Origin: Clostridium carboxidivorans P7
GTDB taxonomy: Bacteria > Bacillota > Clostridia > Clostridiales > Clostridiaceae
Length of the DNA stretch: 64,000 bases
Assembly: GCF_001038625.1 (NCBI RefSeq)
Contig: NZ_CP011803.1
Location: 3,782,001 to 3,846,000 of the forward strand
Reading direction: 5' to 3'
The stretch's first letter is position 1. Each line of letters begins with the position of its first letter. The notes beneath the pieces were generated by a model, which saw only the letters and a list, made by a program, of their open reading frames with translations, searched no databases and was not told where the DNA came from. Both the position numbers and the translations under genes were made by a program. Of the stretch, positions 24,876 through 34,375 are shown in pieces.

Positions 24876-27179
24876 ATGATCAATTTATACGGCGAAGGCG
24901 CATATTTATTAAACGGTAATGATTTAATTTTCAATAGCAAAGAATCTGATGAATCTATTAAATCTAAATTAGGTGAAAAATATCTTAATAAAGAAGAAGC
25001 TAAGAAAAATACTATAGCTTATGATATTTTACAAAATCACAATAAATCAGGTAATCCTGATAAATTACAATTAAAATTTGATGCTTTGACATCTCACGAT
25101 ATAACTTTTGTAGGTATTGTTCAAACTGCAAGAGCTTCAGGTCTTGAAAAATTTCCAATACCTTATGTACTAACAAACTGCCACAACAGTCTTTGTGCAG
25201 TTGGAGGAACAATTAATGAAGATGACCATTTATTTGGATTATCAGCAGCTAAAAAATATGGCGGAATTTTTGTTCCACCACATATTGCAGTTATCCACCA
25301 ATATATGAGAGAAATGATGGCTGGATGTGGAAAAATGATTCTAGGTTCAGATAGTCATACTCGTTATGGTGCTCTAGGAACTATGGCAATAGGTGAAGGC
25401 GGCGGAGAATTAGTTAAACAGTTACTATCAAACACCTATGATGTAGATTATCCAGAAGTTGTTGGTGTTTATCTTACTGGAACACCAAACCCAGGTATTG
25501 GACCACAAGATATTGCTCTTAGCATAATTGGTGCTGTATTTAAAAGCGGCTTCGTTAAAAATAGAGTTATGGAATTTGTTGGACCTGGAATTAAAAACTT
25601 AAGTGTTGAATATAGAAGCGGTATAGATGTAATGACTACTGAAACTACATGTCTTACATCAATTTGGCATACAGATAATAAAGTAAAAGAATATCTTGAA
25701 GTTCACCAAAGAGGAAATGATTATGCAGAACTTAAACCAGGAGAAGTTGCTTACTATGATAAGATGATAACTGTTGACTTATCTAAAGTACAATCAATGA
25801 TAGCACTTCCATTCCATCCAAGTAACGTTTATACAATTAATGAACTTAATTCAAATATGATGGACATTTTAGACAAAGTAGAAAAAGAAGGCCAAAAATT
25901 CTTTGAAGGAACAAACTTAAAGTTCACTTTAAAAGATAAAGTAAAAAATGGAAGACTATTCTCTGAGCAAGGTTCTATTGCAGGTTGTGCAGGTGGAAAT
26001 TATGAAAATGTATGTGCTGCAGCAAGTATACTTGACGGAAAATCAATCGGAACTGACGAATTCACTCTAAGTGTTTATCCATCAAGTATGCCAGTATATC
26101 AAAGTTTAGTGGATAACGGGGTGGCTTCAAAACTTATGTCAACAGGAACAGTATTAAAAACAGCTTTCTGTGGACCATGTTTCGGTGGTGGAGATACTCC
26201 TGCAAATAACTCTTTGTCAATTAGACATACTACAAGAAACTTCCCTAACAGAGAAGGTTCAAAACCAGGAGATGGACAAATTGCTTCAGTTGCGTTAATG
26301 GATGCCCGTTCAATTGCAGCCACATCAGTTAACAAAGGACTTATTACAGCAGCTACTGAACTTGAAGGCATTAACCCTGAAATTCCAAAGTATTATTTCA
26401 ATAAGACTATATATGATAACAGAGTATTACAATCTTACGACAAAGGAAATGATGCTACAGAATTAAGATTTGGTCCAAACATAACAGATTGGCCAACTAT
26501 GGAGCCATTAACAGATAACATGCTTCTTCAAGTAGCATCAGTATTATTAGATCCAGTAACTACAACAGATGAGCTTATTCCATCAGGAGATACGTCAAGC
26601 TATCGTTCAAATCCTCATAAATTAGCAAGCTTTGCACTTTCTAGAAAAGACCCAAATTATGTAGGTCGTTCAAAAGAAATTCAAGCTGCTGAAATTAAGA
26701 GATTAGAAGGATCTGTACCTGAAGAAGATAATGCAGCTTTAAAAGCAGCTTATGAAAAGCTTACAGCTAAGCTCAGTAATTTTGATAAAAATAATACATT
26801 AATTGGAAGCATGATCTATGCTAATAAACCAGGAGATGGTTCTGCAAGAGAGCAAGCAGCAAGCTGTCAAAAGGTTTTAGGTGGATTTGCAAATATAGCA
26901 AAAGAATATGCTACTAAAAGATATCGTTCGAACCTTATTAACTGGGGAATATTGCCATTACTTACTGATAAGCAACCAGAATTTAAATGTGGAGACTTCA
27001 TTTACCTTACAGATGTAGTAAATTCAATTAGGGAAAGAAAATCTGAAATCAAGGGTTATATCGTAGGCGATGAAATGAAAGAAATATCTCTAAATGTTGG
27101 TCAACTTACAGACAATGAAATAGAAATTTTATTATCTGGCTGCTTAATTAACTTTAATAAAAACAAAAATAATAAATAA
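24876..27179 (+). CDS. Aconitase-superfamily hydratase, copy 2
   Basis: 767 residues, about 94% identical to the copy at 20150-22453 by direct reading, including the first 16 residues and all motifs: [38 protein letters not shown] and [11 protein letters not shown]. The differences are scattered, mostly conservative, and cluster at the N-terminus, around TSIWHTDNK and at the extreme C-terminus; none hits a cluster ligand. Both genes look intact and expressed. It is divergent from sorC, which probably regulates it. It differs from the first copy in context, not in any visible catalytic residue, so dosage or differential regulation is the simplest reason for two copies. Confidence 0.85.
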   Translation: MINLYGEGAYLLNGNDLIFNSKESDESIKSKLGEKYLNKEEAKKNTIAYDILQNHNKSGNPDKLQLKFDALTSHDITFVGIVQTARASGLEKFPIPYVLTNCHNSLCAVGGTINEDDHLFGLSAAKKYGGIFVPPHIAVIHQYMREMMAGCGKMILGSDSHTRYGALGTMAIGEGGGELVKQLLSNTYDVDYPEVVGVYLTGTPNPGIGPQDIALSIIGAVFKSGFVKNRVMEFVGPGIKNLSVEYRSGIDVMTTETTCLTSIWHTDNKVKEYLEVHQRGNDYAELKPGEVAYYDKMITVDLSKVQSMIALPFHPSNVYTINELNSNMMDILDKVEKEGQKFFEGTNLKFTLKDKVKNGRLFSEQGSIAGCAGGNYENVCAAASILDGKSIGTDEFTLSVYPSSMPVYQSLVDNGVASKLMSTGTVLKTAFCGPCFGGGDTPANNSLSIRHTTRNFPNREGSKPGDGQIASVALMDARSIAATSVNKGLITAATELEGINPEIPKYYFNKTIYDNRVLQSYDKGNDATELRFGPNITDWPTMEPLTDNMLLQVASVLLDPVTTTDELIPSGDTSSYRSNPHKLASFALSRKDPNYVGRSKEIQAAEIKRLEGSVPEEDNAALKAAYEKLTAKLSNFDKNNTLIGSMIYANKPGDGSAREQAASCQKVLGGFANIAKEYATKRYRSNLINWGILPLLTDKQPEFKCGDFIYLTDVVNSIRERKSEIKGYIVGDEMKEISLNVGQLTDNEIEILLSGCLINFNKNKNNK

Positions 27180-27194
27180 TTAAAAATAAAAAAT

Positions 27195-27266
27195 CTACAT
27201 AAGGTTAGTTGTAAACATATGTATAATAATGCCCTACATACTTTTACAACTAATCCTACTATGTAG
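27195..27266 (+). terminator. Hairpin after hydratase gene 2
   Basis: Arms CTACATA..GGTTAGTTGTAAA and TTTTACAACTAATCC..TATGTAG form a long stem with a loop of about 30 bases, 15 bases after the stop codon. Probably a terminator for hydratase 2; no strong T-run follows directly. Confidence 0.6.
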
Positions 27267-27322
27267 TTAAAAAGAGTGTAACTTTAACCAGATAAATACT
27301 AATCAAAATAGATAAGTTTCTA

Positions 27323-28291
27323 TTATTCAACAATATGTTTATAGTTTTTCATAAAACTTTTCTTTACCCTCAAAAGTGATTCCATATCATTTAAAAATTG
27401 AAAAAGCATTGCTCTATTTTCAAATTCCTCTCTTGTTTTAGGAAGTTCTTGAACCTTAAACATATTTATAATTTCATTTAATTCATTTAAAAGTTCTTCA
27501 GCAGTATTAAACTCTGCAAAATCAGATGCAACTTTTTCTGTAAATGCTGCAACAGTTTCAGTCTGCTCAAAAGTCATATAAAATTTAATAAAATTACTTT
27601 TCATATATTTTAGTGTTTCATATTGCAGAGTTCTCATTTCCATATATTGAACATAATATTTTACATCATTAATAATATAATTGTTTAAATGTCTGTATGC
27701 ACTCCTTGTACCTTCTTTTAATATTATTTCTAATTCATCAAATAATCCGTCTTCTATATGAATACTTTGATTTCTCAAATTTTCTGCCATGTTAAATAAA
27801 ATTTTACGCATATGTTCTTCAATATTTTCCTGAGTTTCTTTTATTTCATTTTCTATTTTAGGCATATAAATATTAAGAAATATACCCATCCCTGCACCAA
27901 CAGTCATAAGTAAAAATTCATTTTTTATCCAAAACATAGATATTGACTCTGCAGCTAATAGATGTGTAACCAAAACTGAACTTACAACAATTCCATCTGT
28001 GATTTTTAAAAGAACAGTAAGTGGAATAAAAATAATTAAATATATTCCAAAGGTTAAAGGCTTAAATCCAAAAACTAAAAATAGTATACTTGAAAGTAGC
28101 AATGCTAAAACGGTAGATTCAATTCTTTGAAGTGCTAATTTTATAGATGTTTTTTTAGTATTTTGAATGCTTAAAATAGTTATAATCCCAGCAGCTGCAG
28201 CATATTTTAGTCCCAAACATTCTGCAATGATAATAGCAAGCGATGAACCAATTGCTGTTTTTAATATTCTCAATCCAACAAATTTCTTCAT
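27323..28291 (-). CDS. Aromatic acid exporter-like (ArAE/FUSC) membrane protein
   Basis: 322 residues from the ATG at 28291 (ACGAGGT upstream); longer in-frame starts lack a ribosome site. The N-terminal half has about five to six membrane segments beginning KKFVGLRILKTAIGSSLAI, with LKYAAAAGIITILSIQNTKK, the pattern of the aromatic acid exporter family PF06081. The C-terminal half (about 150-320) is cytoplasmic and helical, with many Glu/Lys heptads suggesting coiled coils. Such proteins are thought to export aromatic or other weak acids, but few have been tested. It is monocistronic and convergent with hydratase 2. Confidence 0.8.
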   Translation of the reverse strand: MKKFVGLRILKTAIGSSLAIIIAECLGLKYAAAAGIITILSIQNTKKTSIKLALQRIESTVLALLLSSILFLVFGFKPLTFGIYLIIFIPLTVLLKITDGIVVSSVLVTHLLAAESISMFWIKNEFLLMTVGAGMGIFLNIYMPKIENEIKETQENIEEHMRKILFNMAENLRNQSIHIEDGLFDELEIILKEGTRSAYRHLNNYIINDVKYYVQYMEMRTLQYETLKYMKSNFIKFYMTFEQTETVAAFTEKVASDFAEFNTAEELLNELNEIINMFKVQELPKTREEFENRAMLFQFLNDMESLLRVKKSFMKNYKHIVE

Positions 28292-28448
28292 TTGATTAAC
28301 CTCGTTAATTGTAAAACTTCTATTAATTATAACTTCATTTACACTTAATCCTAACATTTATCTTATGGTTCATCAACTATAAATTAAGATACTATTATAA
28401 TAAAATTTTTTACAATATCAGCAAAGGTTAAATTTCCTTTCTTAATTC

Positions 28449-29528
28449 TTAGTTTTTATCCACTAAAGTCAATAACCCATATCCCACATCTCTAAGCTTA
28501 TCTATCATTAAAGCAATATTTTGATTTGCTTTTGCCTGTTCTTGTGTAATTATATTACTTTGCTCAATATTACTAGATACAGCTTCAACAGAACTTTGAA
28601 AATGTTTAAGCATATCGTTTATTCTTTCAGCAGATGTATTACTTTCTTTAGCAAGTTTACGAACCTCGGATGCAACTACTGAAAATCCTCTACCAAATTC
28701 ACCAGCTCTTGATGCTTCAATGGCTGCATTTAACCCAAGTATATTAGTTTTCTTTGCAACTTGTTGAATTATATTTAGTATTTCTGATGTATTATTAACC
28801 TCTTCAAAAACTTTAGTTACAACATTAGCTGTTTCCTGACTTGTAGCTGCAAGCTCTTCTGAAGAAGAAGCTAATTCTTCAATTGTTGAAGCTGACTGCT
28901 CAATAGACTCATATAATTTTGAAGCTTGCAGCTGAACTGCATCTTTCCATTCTTTCTCTCTTAAATATTCATTATCTTGAGCTTGTACGATTTTTAGTGC
29001 TTCATCTATAGCTCTTTTTATAGATGAGGTATTTATATCCAACTTTTGAACCTTAACTTCATATTTATCAGCTAGTTTTAAATCAAAAGAAGCTGAAACA
29101 AATGAAGTAAATCCTTGCTTTTTAAGTTGTGATATTACTAATTCTAAGTCTTTTGCTTCATAAGAATGCATATGTATTAATGTATTACCAAAAGTATAAT
29201 CATAAATTCCTTCACCTATTAAAGAAGGAGAACCAATTACAGCAACTTTTTCAATTCCAATGATTACTACTTTTTGGAGTGCATCTAAGATATCATTAAC
29301 AGAACAAGTTATAGAAACTACAGGTTTACCGGAAAAACGTTCTATTTGTCGTGCTGTTTCACCTCTACTAATAAACACATCCACATTTGGATTTTCCTTC
29401 ACAAAACTTTCTGCTTCTTTTGAACTATTAATTAATTTAATTGGTATATTTAAATTCATTTCTTTAATTGATTGAGATGCAATGCTTGCTGTTTCTTTGT
29501 TTACTAATGCAAATAAAATTTTACCCAT
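28449..29528 (-). CDS. Soluble chemoreceptor with a PrpR-N sensor domain
   Basis: 359 residues without a membrane segment. Residues about 1-175 match the PrpR N-terminal sensor ([49 protein letters not shown]), otherwise found in sigma-54 activators. Residues about 200-345 are a methyl-accepting chemotaxis signalling domain with the hairpin tip [19 protein letters not shown] and [13 protein letters not shown]. It would pass a metabolite signal to CheA/CheW in the cytoplasm. It shares its sensor fold with the sigma-54 activator at 34376 and lies at the end of the same organic-acid operon, beyond a terminator. GGAGG precedes the ATG. Confidence 0.85.
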   Translation of the reverse strand: MGKILFALVNKETASIASQSIKEMNLNIPIKLINSSKEAESFVKENPNVDVFISRGETARQIERFSGKPVVSITCSVNDILDALQKVVIIGIEKVAVIGSPSLIGEGIYDYTFGNTLIHMHSYEAKDLELVISQLKKQGFTSFVSASFDLKLADKYEVKVQKLDINTSSIKRAIDEALKIVQAQDNEYLREKEWKDAVQLQASKLYESIEQSASTIEELASSSEELAATSQETANVVTKVFEEVNNTSEILNIIQQVAKKTNILGLNAAIEASRAGEFGRGFSVVASEVRKLAKESNTSAERINDMLKHFQSSVEAVSSNIEQSNIITQEQAKANQNIALMIDKLRDVGYGLLTLVDKN

Positions 29529-29570
29529 TTATAATCCCCTTACCTCCATAATATTTATTTCTTTACATAT

Positions 29571-29638
29571 ATAAAAAAATAAGTTCACTCATCCACTACT
29601 CTACATAAATTGGAAAGCAGCGAATAAAGTGAACTTAT
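29571..29638 (-). terminator. Terminator of the organic-acid operon
   Basis: On the minus strand ATAAGTTCACT pairs with AGTGAACTTAT around a long loop and is followed by seven T. It ends the operon after the RraA-like gene, so the chemoreceptor gene probably has its own promoter or depends on read-through. Confidence 0.75.
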
Positions 29639-29652
29639 CCTAAAAAATTCTA

Positions 29653-30351
29653 TTAAGGTCTATATACATCATCTATGATTTCAAAGCCTTTTTTCTCAAG
29701 TAGATCATCTACCCATTGTCTATTAACTGTTCCTGATGCTGAAGCTGCAACCTTTGCTGCATCTCCTGCTGCAATAGTCTGTGCTTTATCTAATATTAAT
29801 GCTGCATCATTCTTAGGAATTACGATTACTCCATCATGGTCTCCAAGAATTATATCTCCTGGGTTAACAGCTATACGTCCACAAGCAATTGGCACATTTA
29901 ATTCACCAGGACCTTCTTTATAAGGACCACCTGGAGTTGTTCCTGTTGCATAAATTGGCATTTCACATTGTGATATTACATCAATATCACGTATAGGTCC
30001 ATCAATTACAATACCTTTAATCTTTTTGTATTCAGAAAGATATTTATACATGATTTCACCCATTATTGATTGGCTTCTATCACCTTCATTTGAAACTACT
30101 ATTACATCGCCTTCTTCAGCTATATTAAGTGCTTTATGTAAAGTAAGGTTATCACCAGGACGAGACTTTACTGTTAAAGCTACTCCACACATTTTTTTTG
30201 TTGGACTTGACATTAGCTTTATATCTGAATGAAGTGCACATAAACGTCCCATAGCATCTGCAACATTTGCTGCTGGCAATTCACTAAATGCTTTTACTAA
30301 CTCCTTATCTGGAAGTTCTCTCTTTAAAAATATTCTATTTCCTACTGGCAT
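29653..30351 (-). CDS. RraA-like protein / HMG-type aldolase family
   Basis: 232 residues of the RraA/4-hydroxy-4-methyl-2-oxoglutarate aldolase fold. The conserved KIKGIVIDGPIRDID contains the DGxxRD metal and substrate motif, followed by PGDIILGDHDGVIVIP. Family members either cleave 4-carboxy-4-hydroxy-2-oxoacids or decarboxylate oxaloacetate; RraA proper inhibits RNase E but lacks part of this signature. As last gene of an operon with a hydroxyacid dehydrogenase, an amidohydrolase and an acid transporter, an aldolase or decarboxylase role is more likely than RNA regulation. The exact substrate is unknown. Confidence 0.82.
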   Translation of the reverse strand: MPVGNRIFLKRELPDKELVKAFSELPAANVADAMGRLCALHSDIKLMSSPTKKMCGVALTVKSRPGDNLTLHKALNIAEEGDVIVVSNEGDRSQSIMGEIMYKYLSEYKKIKGIVIDGPIRDIDVISQCEMPIYATGTTPGGPYKEGPGELNVPIACGRIAVNPGDIILGDHDGVIVIPKNDAALILDKAQTIAAGDAAKVAASASGTVNRQWVDDLLEKKGFEIIDDVYRP

Positions 30352-30405
30352 ATTAATCTTCTCCTTTTTCTTATAAAATTATTTTATATATAATAAATTT
30401 TTAAA

Positions 30406-31389
30406 TTAGTCTTCAAAAGTTTCTGCTGTATCCCAATCTATTGCTTTAACAGGCCATGTTGGTTGTTTACCTTCGTATACTTCATGAATACCAATAGCAG
30501 AATGTAGTGACGCTCTATTAGTTGCTTCTTTAGTAGCTGCACCAATGTGTGGTGATACAACAACATTTTCTAAATATAAAATTGGGTTTTTAGGATCAAC
30601 TGGTTCCTTCTGAAGAACGTCCAATCCTGCACCAGCAATCACTTTATTTTTACATGCTTCATAAAGCTCAACTTCATTCACAATGGCACCTCTAGCAGCG
30701 TTAATAAAGAACGCTGTTGGCTTCATCATTTCAAACTGCTTCTTTCCAACAAACTCTCTAGTTATTTTAGTAGTTGGACAATGAATAGAAACAAAATCAC
30801 TTTCCTTGTAAATTCTTTCAATATCTCTTACTACTTCTACACCTTCTGGGAAATCAGCTCTCTTCTTATACGGATCATAAGCAAGAACCTTCATATTAAA
30901 ACCATGCATACATTTATTAGCTACAATTGAACCGATATTACCACATCCGATAATACCAACAGTCTTTCCAGCTAGCTCACATTTAGGTGTTCTTAATTTA
31001 GCCTTATAATAATCATTAATAAAATCTCTTCTTACTACTGTATAATTTCTTGAGCAATAAAGCATGTACATCATTGTAACTTCTGCAACAGACATACTAT
31101 TTGCTGTTGGACAATAAAGAACTTGTACATTATGGTCTTTTGCTGCTTGTAGATCAACAGTATCAAATCCAGCTCCATGTCTTACAATAACTTTCAATTT
31201 ATCAGCTGCTTCAAATACTTCTCTAGTAATTTTAGAAAGACGAACTACCATAGCATCTATACCTTTAATATCTCTAATGATATCTTCAGTTTCCATACCA
31301 CTTCCTGTAATAAGCTCATGACCTCTGCTTTCTAGGTAGTCTCTACCTTCTTGCATAATTTCTTGTGGTAATAATATTTTATATCCCAT
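30406..31389 (-). CDS. D-2-hydroxyacid dehydrogenase (SerA-like)
   Basis: 327 residues, NAD(P)-dependent. The Rossmann motif TVGIIGCGNIGSIVANKC is near residue 140-160. Catalytic Arg (INAARGAIVNE), Glu (DVLQKEP) and His (SPHIGAATKEA) are present. It interconverts a 2-hydroxy acid and a 2-oxo acid, or acts like phosphoglycerate dehydrogenase. It is 54 bases upstream of the RraA-like gene, which suggests it makes the oxo-acid substrate for it. The ATG has AGGAGG upstream. Confidence 0.88.
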   Translation of the reverse strand: MGYKILLPQEIMQEGRDYLESRGHELITGSGMETEDIIRDIKGIDAMVVRLSKITREVFEAADKLKVIVRHGAGFDTVDLQAAKDHNVQVLYCPTANSMSVAEVTMMYMLYCSRNYTVVRRDFINDYYKAKLRTPKCELAGKTVGIIGCGNIGSIVANKCMHGFNMKVLAYDPYKKRADFPEGVEVVRDIERIYKESDFVSIHCPTTKITREFVGKKQFEMMKPTAFFINAARGAIVNEVELYEACKNKVIAGAGLDVLQKEPVDPKNPILYLENVVVSPHIGAATKEATNRASLHSAIGIHEVYEGKQPTWPVKAIDWDTAETFED

Positions 31390-31432
31390 TTTAATATCCT
31401 CCTGTAATTCTAAAATTTAGTCTTTCATTATT

Positions 31433-32572
31433 TTAGTTTTCATAAATATAATCTGGTGCACAATACATAATATAACCATCTTTAATAGTCATTTCTGGTT
31501 TAAGCAATTTATTAGCTAAGAATTTGGAACCTTTCCAATCCTTATATAATTGCTCTTTATCCATAATGTCAAAAATAGCAACATCTGCATATGCTCCTTC
31601 TGATAGTGAGCCAATTTCATTTTCCATACCCATAAGCTTTGCTGGTCTTTCTGTTGTCATTCTAATGACTTCATTTAAGCTGATACCCATACACAAGTAT
31701 CTGGACATTAGGTTTGGAAGTGAAAATATAGGTCTTCTATACATACTACCTAAAACTAAATCTGTACTGCACATATCAGCTACAAATCCTTGCTCCATAG
31801 CCTTTGTCATTACTTCAAAGTCACCATGCTTTCTGCCTTCAGCAGTATCAAATATAATTCCTCTTTTTCTAGCTTCTAGTACGCAATCATATAGTTTTCC
31901 ATTTTCATCTATAATTGTGTTTTTTACTCCTTGATAAACATGTTGAAATATATCACCTGGTCTAAGTATTTCTAATACTTCAGAAGTTGGAACAGGAATA
32001 TTTGTACAATGTACTTCTACCGGACATCCAATTTTATTTGCAATGTCAACTGTAGCAATTAATGGCTGAATTCCAAGTCCTTCTGCTAATTCTTCGCTTT
32101 GTCTAATTTTCAATCCTAAAATGTTGTCTCTATTCTCTTTGTACATTCTATCCATTTTTTCAGCATTAAAATATTTTGGATTAATACATTCATGATAGCT
32201 GGTAGTAACAAGACCAGCAGAACACACTTGTAAAAAGCTCTTTATTCTAACTTTGCTGCGGGCAATAACCGCCTGTCTGAAGATTGGATAATTAGCAACA
32301 CCAGCAGAAAAATCAATGGCACTTGTCACTCCTGTTGGAATATATGCAGTATCTGGATACATTCCTATTTCTGTACCATCTTGAAACATATGAGCATGAG
32401 AATCAATAAGCCCAGGAAATACATATTTTCCTTTTGCATCGATTACATGTTTTGCTTCTTCTCCCTTTTCATATTTGGTTATTCTGCCTCCATATATTGC
32501 TACTGTCTTCACTTCATCTACATTATTTTTAGGATCAATCACATGTCCATTTATAATTAATAAATCTAACAT
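31433..32572 (-). CDS. Dihydroorotase-like amidohydrolase
   Basis: 379-residue metal-dependent hydrolase. The first metal site is LIDSHAHMFQDGTEIG (HxH), a lysine that could be carboxylated lies in ILGLKIRQSEEL, later histidines are in VEVHCTNIP and IFQHVYQG, and the catalytic aspartate is in VADMCSTDLVLG. It resembles the amidohydrolase/deacetylase group near dihydroorotase. It would hydrolyse a cyclic amide or N-acyl group of the acid imported by the transporter upstream. The gene lies 35 bases after the transporter gene in the same operon. Confidence 0.85.
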   Translation of the reverse strand: MLDLLIINGHVIDPKNNVDEVKTVAIYGGRITKYEKGEEAKHVIDAKGKYVFPGLIDSHAHMFQDGTEIGMYPDTAYIPTGVTSAIDFSAGVANYPIFRQAVIARSKVRIKSFLQVCSAGLVTTSYHECINPKYFNAEKMDRMYKENRDNILGLKIRQSEELAEGLGIQPLIATVDIANKIGCPVEVHCTNIPVPTSEVLEILRPGDIFQHVYQGVKNTIIDENGKLYDCVLEARKRGIIFDTAEGRKHGDFEVMTKAMEQGFVADMCSTDLVLGSMYRRPIFSLPNLMSRYLCMGISLNEVIRMTTERPAKLMGMENEIGSLSEGAYADVAIFDIMDKEQLYKDWKGSKFLANKLLKPEMTIKDGYIMYCAPDYIYEN

Positions 32573-32607
32573 TTCTTTTCTCCTTTATATTTAAAATTAA
32601 ATTATAT

Positions 32608-34020
32608 TTACCAAATTCCAAGTACCTTCCAATAAGGTAAACCTATACACAAGAATACAATTAATGCTACTGCAACCATTATTGTTCCTACTCTCCAGAA
32701 ATCCTTTTGAGTACAATATCCTGTTGCAAAAGTATAAATTCCTGCACCATTTCCATAGTGAGTCAATAATGATCCATAACCTGCAAAGAATGCAAGCAAT
32801 AATGCAACTACCATGATTGGTGCCTTTGTAGTTAATACTAAAGCAAACAATACAGGATAGAATGATGCAACAAAGGCACTGTTTGACACAAAGAAATACC
32901 TAACAGCCAAGCTAATTAAAAGTATAACAACTATAACTACCATTCCGTTTAACTGTGACAATTTTAAGTATCCTTCTAGTACTTTTGCAAGCCAAGTATA
33001 AAATCCTTTTGATGCTAATGCACCAGCAACACCATAAAATGCACCATACCAAACAAAGGTACTCCATGCACCCTTTTGAGATATAACATCGCTCCAGTTT
33101 AAAATTCCAAACAAAAGAGTAAGTGCTAAAAATACAAACGCTACAATCTGCATGCTCAAATTTACTACTGTGATCTTTGCTCCAAACATCCATCCTAAAA
33201 TAGCTAATACAAATAAAACAGACAATATTTTTTCTTCTTTTTTCATAGGTCCCATTTCTTCAAGACCTTTTTTCATTATTGGTTTAATATCTCCAAGTTC
33301 TTTTAAATCTGGTTTATAAAATTTATATACTACAATAGGACCAAGTGCTAAAACGATTCCAGCAGGGACAACTGATGCCTTAAACCATGTCATCCAATCT
33401 ATATTGACCCCCAGCATTTTATGTGCAAGAGATACAGTAATTGCATTTGTTGCCATACCTGTCAAAAACAACACTGCTGTTGACATGGATACTACATACA
33501 TAAGCATTGTCAAATATGCACCTAGCTTACGAGGATCTTTTTCAGGTGTAGATCCTACACTTTCTGCAATATTTCTAAACACTGGATAATCAATTGATGT
33601 ACGTGACATATTTGAACCTGTGGCAGGACTTAATATTAAATCTACTGCTGCCATCATATATCCTAACCCTAATGAGGTTTTTCCAAATCTTATAAGTAAA
33701 TTATATGCCATTCTTTTGCCAAGACCTGTCTTAACAAATGCAGCACATACAATAGTTACAGTTACAATAAACCATGCCATATCTGATCCATAACCAGAGT
33801 AGACTATCTTAACATCTATAAACATTGACAAAACACCTATAATAATTAAAGTAATAACTGGTTCTGAAAATGGCTTAACTACTAAACCTAAAAGTAATGC
33901 TATATACAAAGCTACAATATGCCATGTTTCTGCCTTCAATCCTTTTGGTGTCGGTATAAACCAAAATAATAACGGTATTAAAACAACTGGTAACAATTTT
34001 AATAGAGTTTTCTTATCCAA
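32608..34020 (-). CDS. DASS-family dicarboxylate/anion:Na+ symporter
   Basis: 470-residue membrane protein with about 12 hydrophobic segments, of the CitT/2-oxoglutarate-malate translocator type. Visible features are the LTGMATNAITVSLAHK and YFFVSNSAFVASFYPVLF re-entrant segments, the equivalents of the substrate-binding SNT motifs. I prefer the TTG at 34020, seven bases after AGGGGGA; an ATG at 34038 has no clear ribosome site. It is the first gene of the organic-acid operon, just downstream of a sigma-54 promoter, so it is the likely uptake step under control of the activator at 34376. Confidence 0.85.
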   Translation of the reverse strand: MDKKTLLKLLPVVLIPLLFWFIPTPKGLKAETWHIVALYIALLLGLVVKPFSEPVITLIIIGVLSMFIDVKIVYSGYGSDMAWFIVTVTIVCAAFVKTGLGKRMAYNLLIRFGKTSLGLGYMMAAVDLILSPATGSNMSRTSIDYPVFRNIAESVGSTPEKDPRKLGAYLTMLMYVVSMSTAVLFLTGMATNAITVSLAHKMLGVNIDWMTWFKASVVPAGIVLALGPIVVYKFYKPDLKELGDIKPIMKKGLEEMGPMKKEEKILSVLFVLAILGWMFGAKITVVNLSMQIVAFVFLALTLLFGILNWSDVISQKGAWSTFVWYGAFYGVAGALASKGFYTWLAKVLEGYLKLSQLNGMVVIVVILLISLAVRYFFVSNSAFVASFYPVLFALVLTTKAPIMVVALLLAFFAGYGSLLTHYGNGAGIYTFATGYCTQKDFWRVGTIMVAVALIVFLCIGLPYWKVLGIW

Positions 34021-34106
34021 TTTTTTTCCCCCTAACATACTTGTTTTTTAGATTTTTCCTTTGGCACCTGGAATTTTCATTAATGAAATTTACATTTAAT
34101 ATTATT

Positions 34107-34122
34107 AGCAAATTTGATGCCA
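34107..34122 (-). promoter_or_regulatory. Sigma-54 (-24/-12) promoter of the organic-acid operon
   Basis: Minus strand TGGCATCAAATTTGCT: the GG at -24 and GC at -12 are 10 bases apart as required, and only one base of the TGGCAC-N5-TTGCW consensus differs. It is about 85 bases before the transporter start, facing the operon. Confidence 0.75.
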
Positions 34123-34293
34123 AACTGTTTATAAAAGCTTAAAATGTATAAAAAAAATTTTTTTACAGTTATTTTGTAGATAAAACTCGCTTAATTTATG
34201 TATTCGTTTAACTTAAAACTACAAAATTTTACATTTATACAACTGTAACTTTACTTTATTAAAGATTTGCATTAGAATAATTTTTATATTCCT

Positions 34294-34348
34294 TTTCAAT
34301 ATGAAATAAAATGAAATAATTTGCTTTTCACACTATTTCATATTGAAA
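34294..34348. promoter_or_regulatory. Paired activator sites (UAS) for the PrpR-like protein
   Basis: TTTCAATATGAAAT (34294-34307) and its complement ATTTCATATTGAAA (34335-34348), each nearly palindromic, form a large inverted repeat about 170-240 bases from the sigma-54 promoter. This is the usual distance for enhancer sites of sigma-54 activators. Also ideally placed for autoregulation of the activator gene. Confidence 0.6.
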
Positions 34349-34375
34349 TAATAAAATAATTGAGGTGACATTTAA

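Larger units (their letters stand above)
34039..34375. other. Divergent control region of the organic-acid operon (337 bases)
   Basis: No gene is seen here. The region holds the sigma-54 promoter of the operon (34107-34122) and two palindromes near 34294-34348 just before the activator gene. The middle part (34130-34290) is AT-rich with no clear motif. Confidence 0.7.

Noticed and set aside
29529..29652. Second sigma-54 promoter for the chemoreceptor gene
   Set aside because: No GG-N10-GC pattern was found upstream of 29528 on the minus strand; only a terminator is visible.
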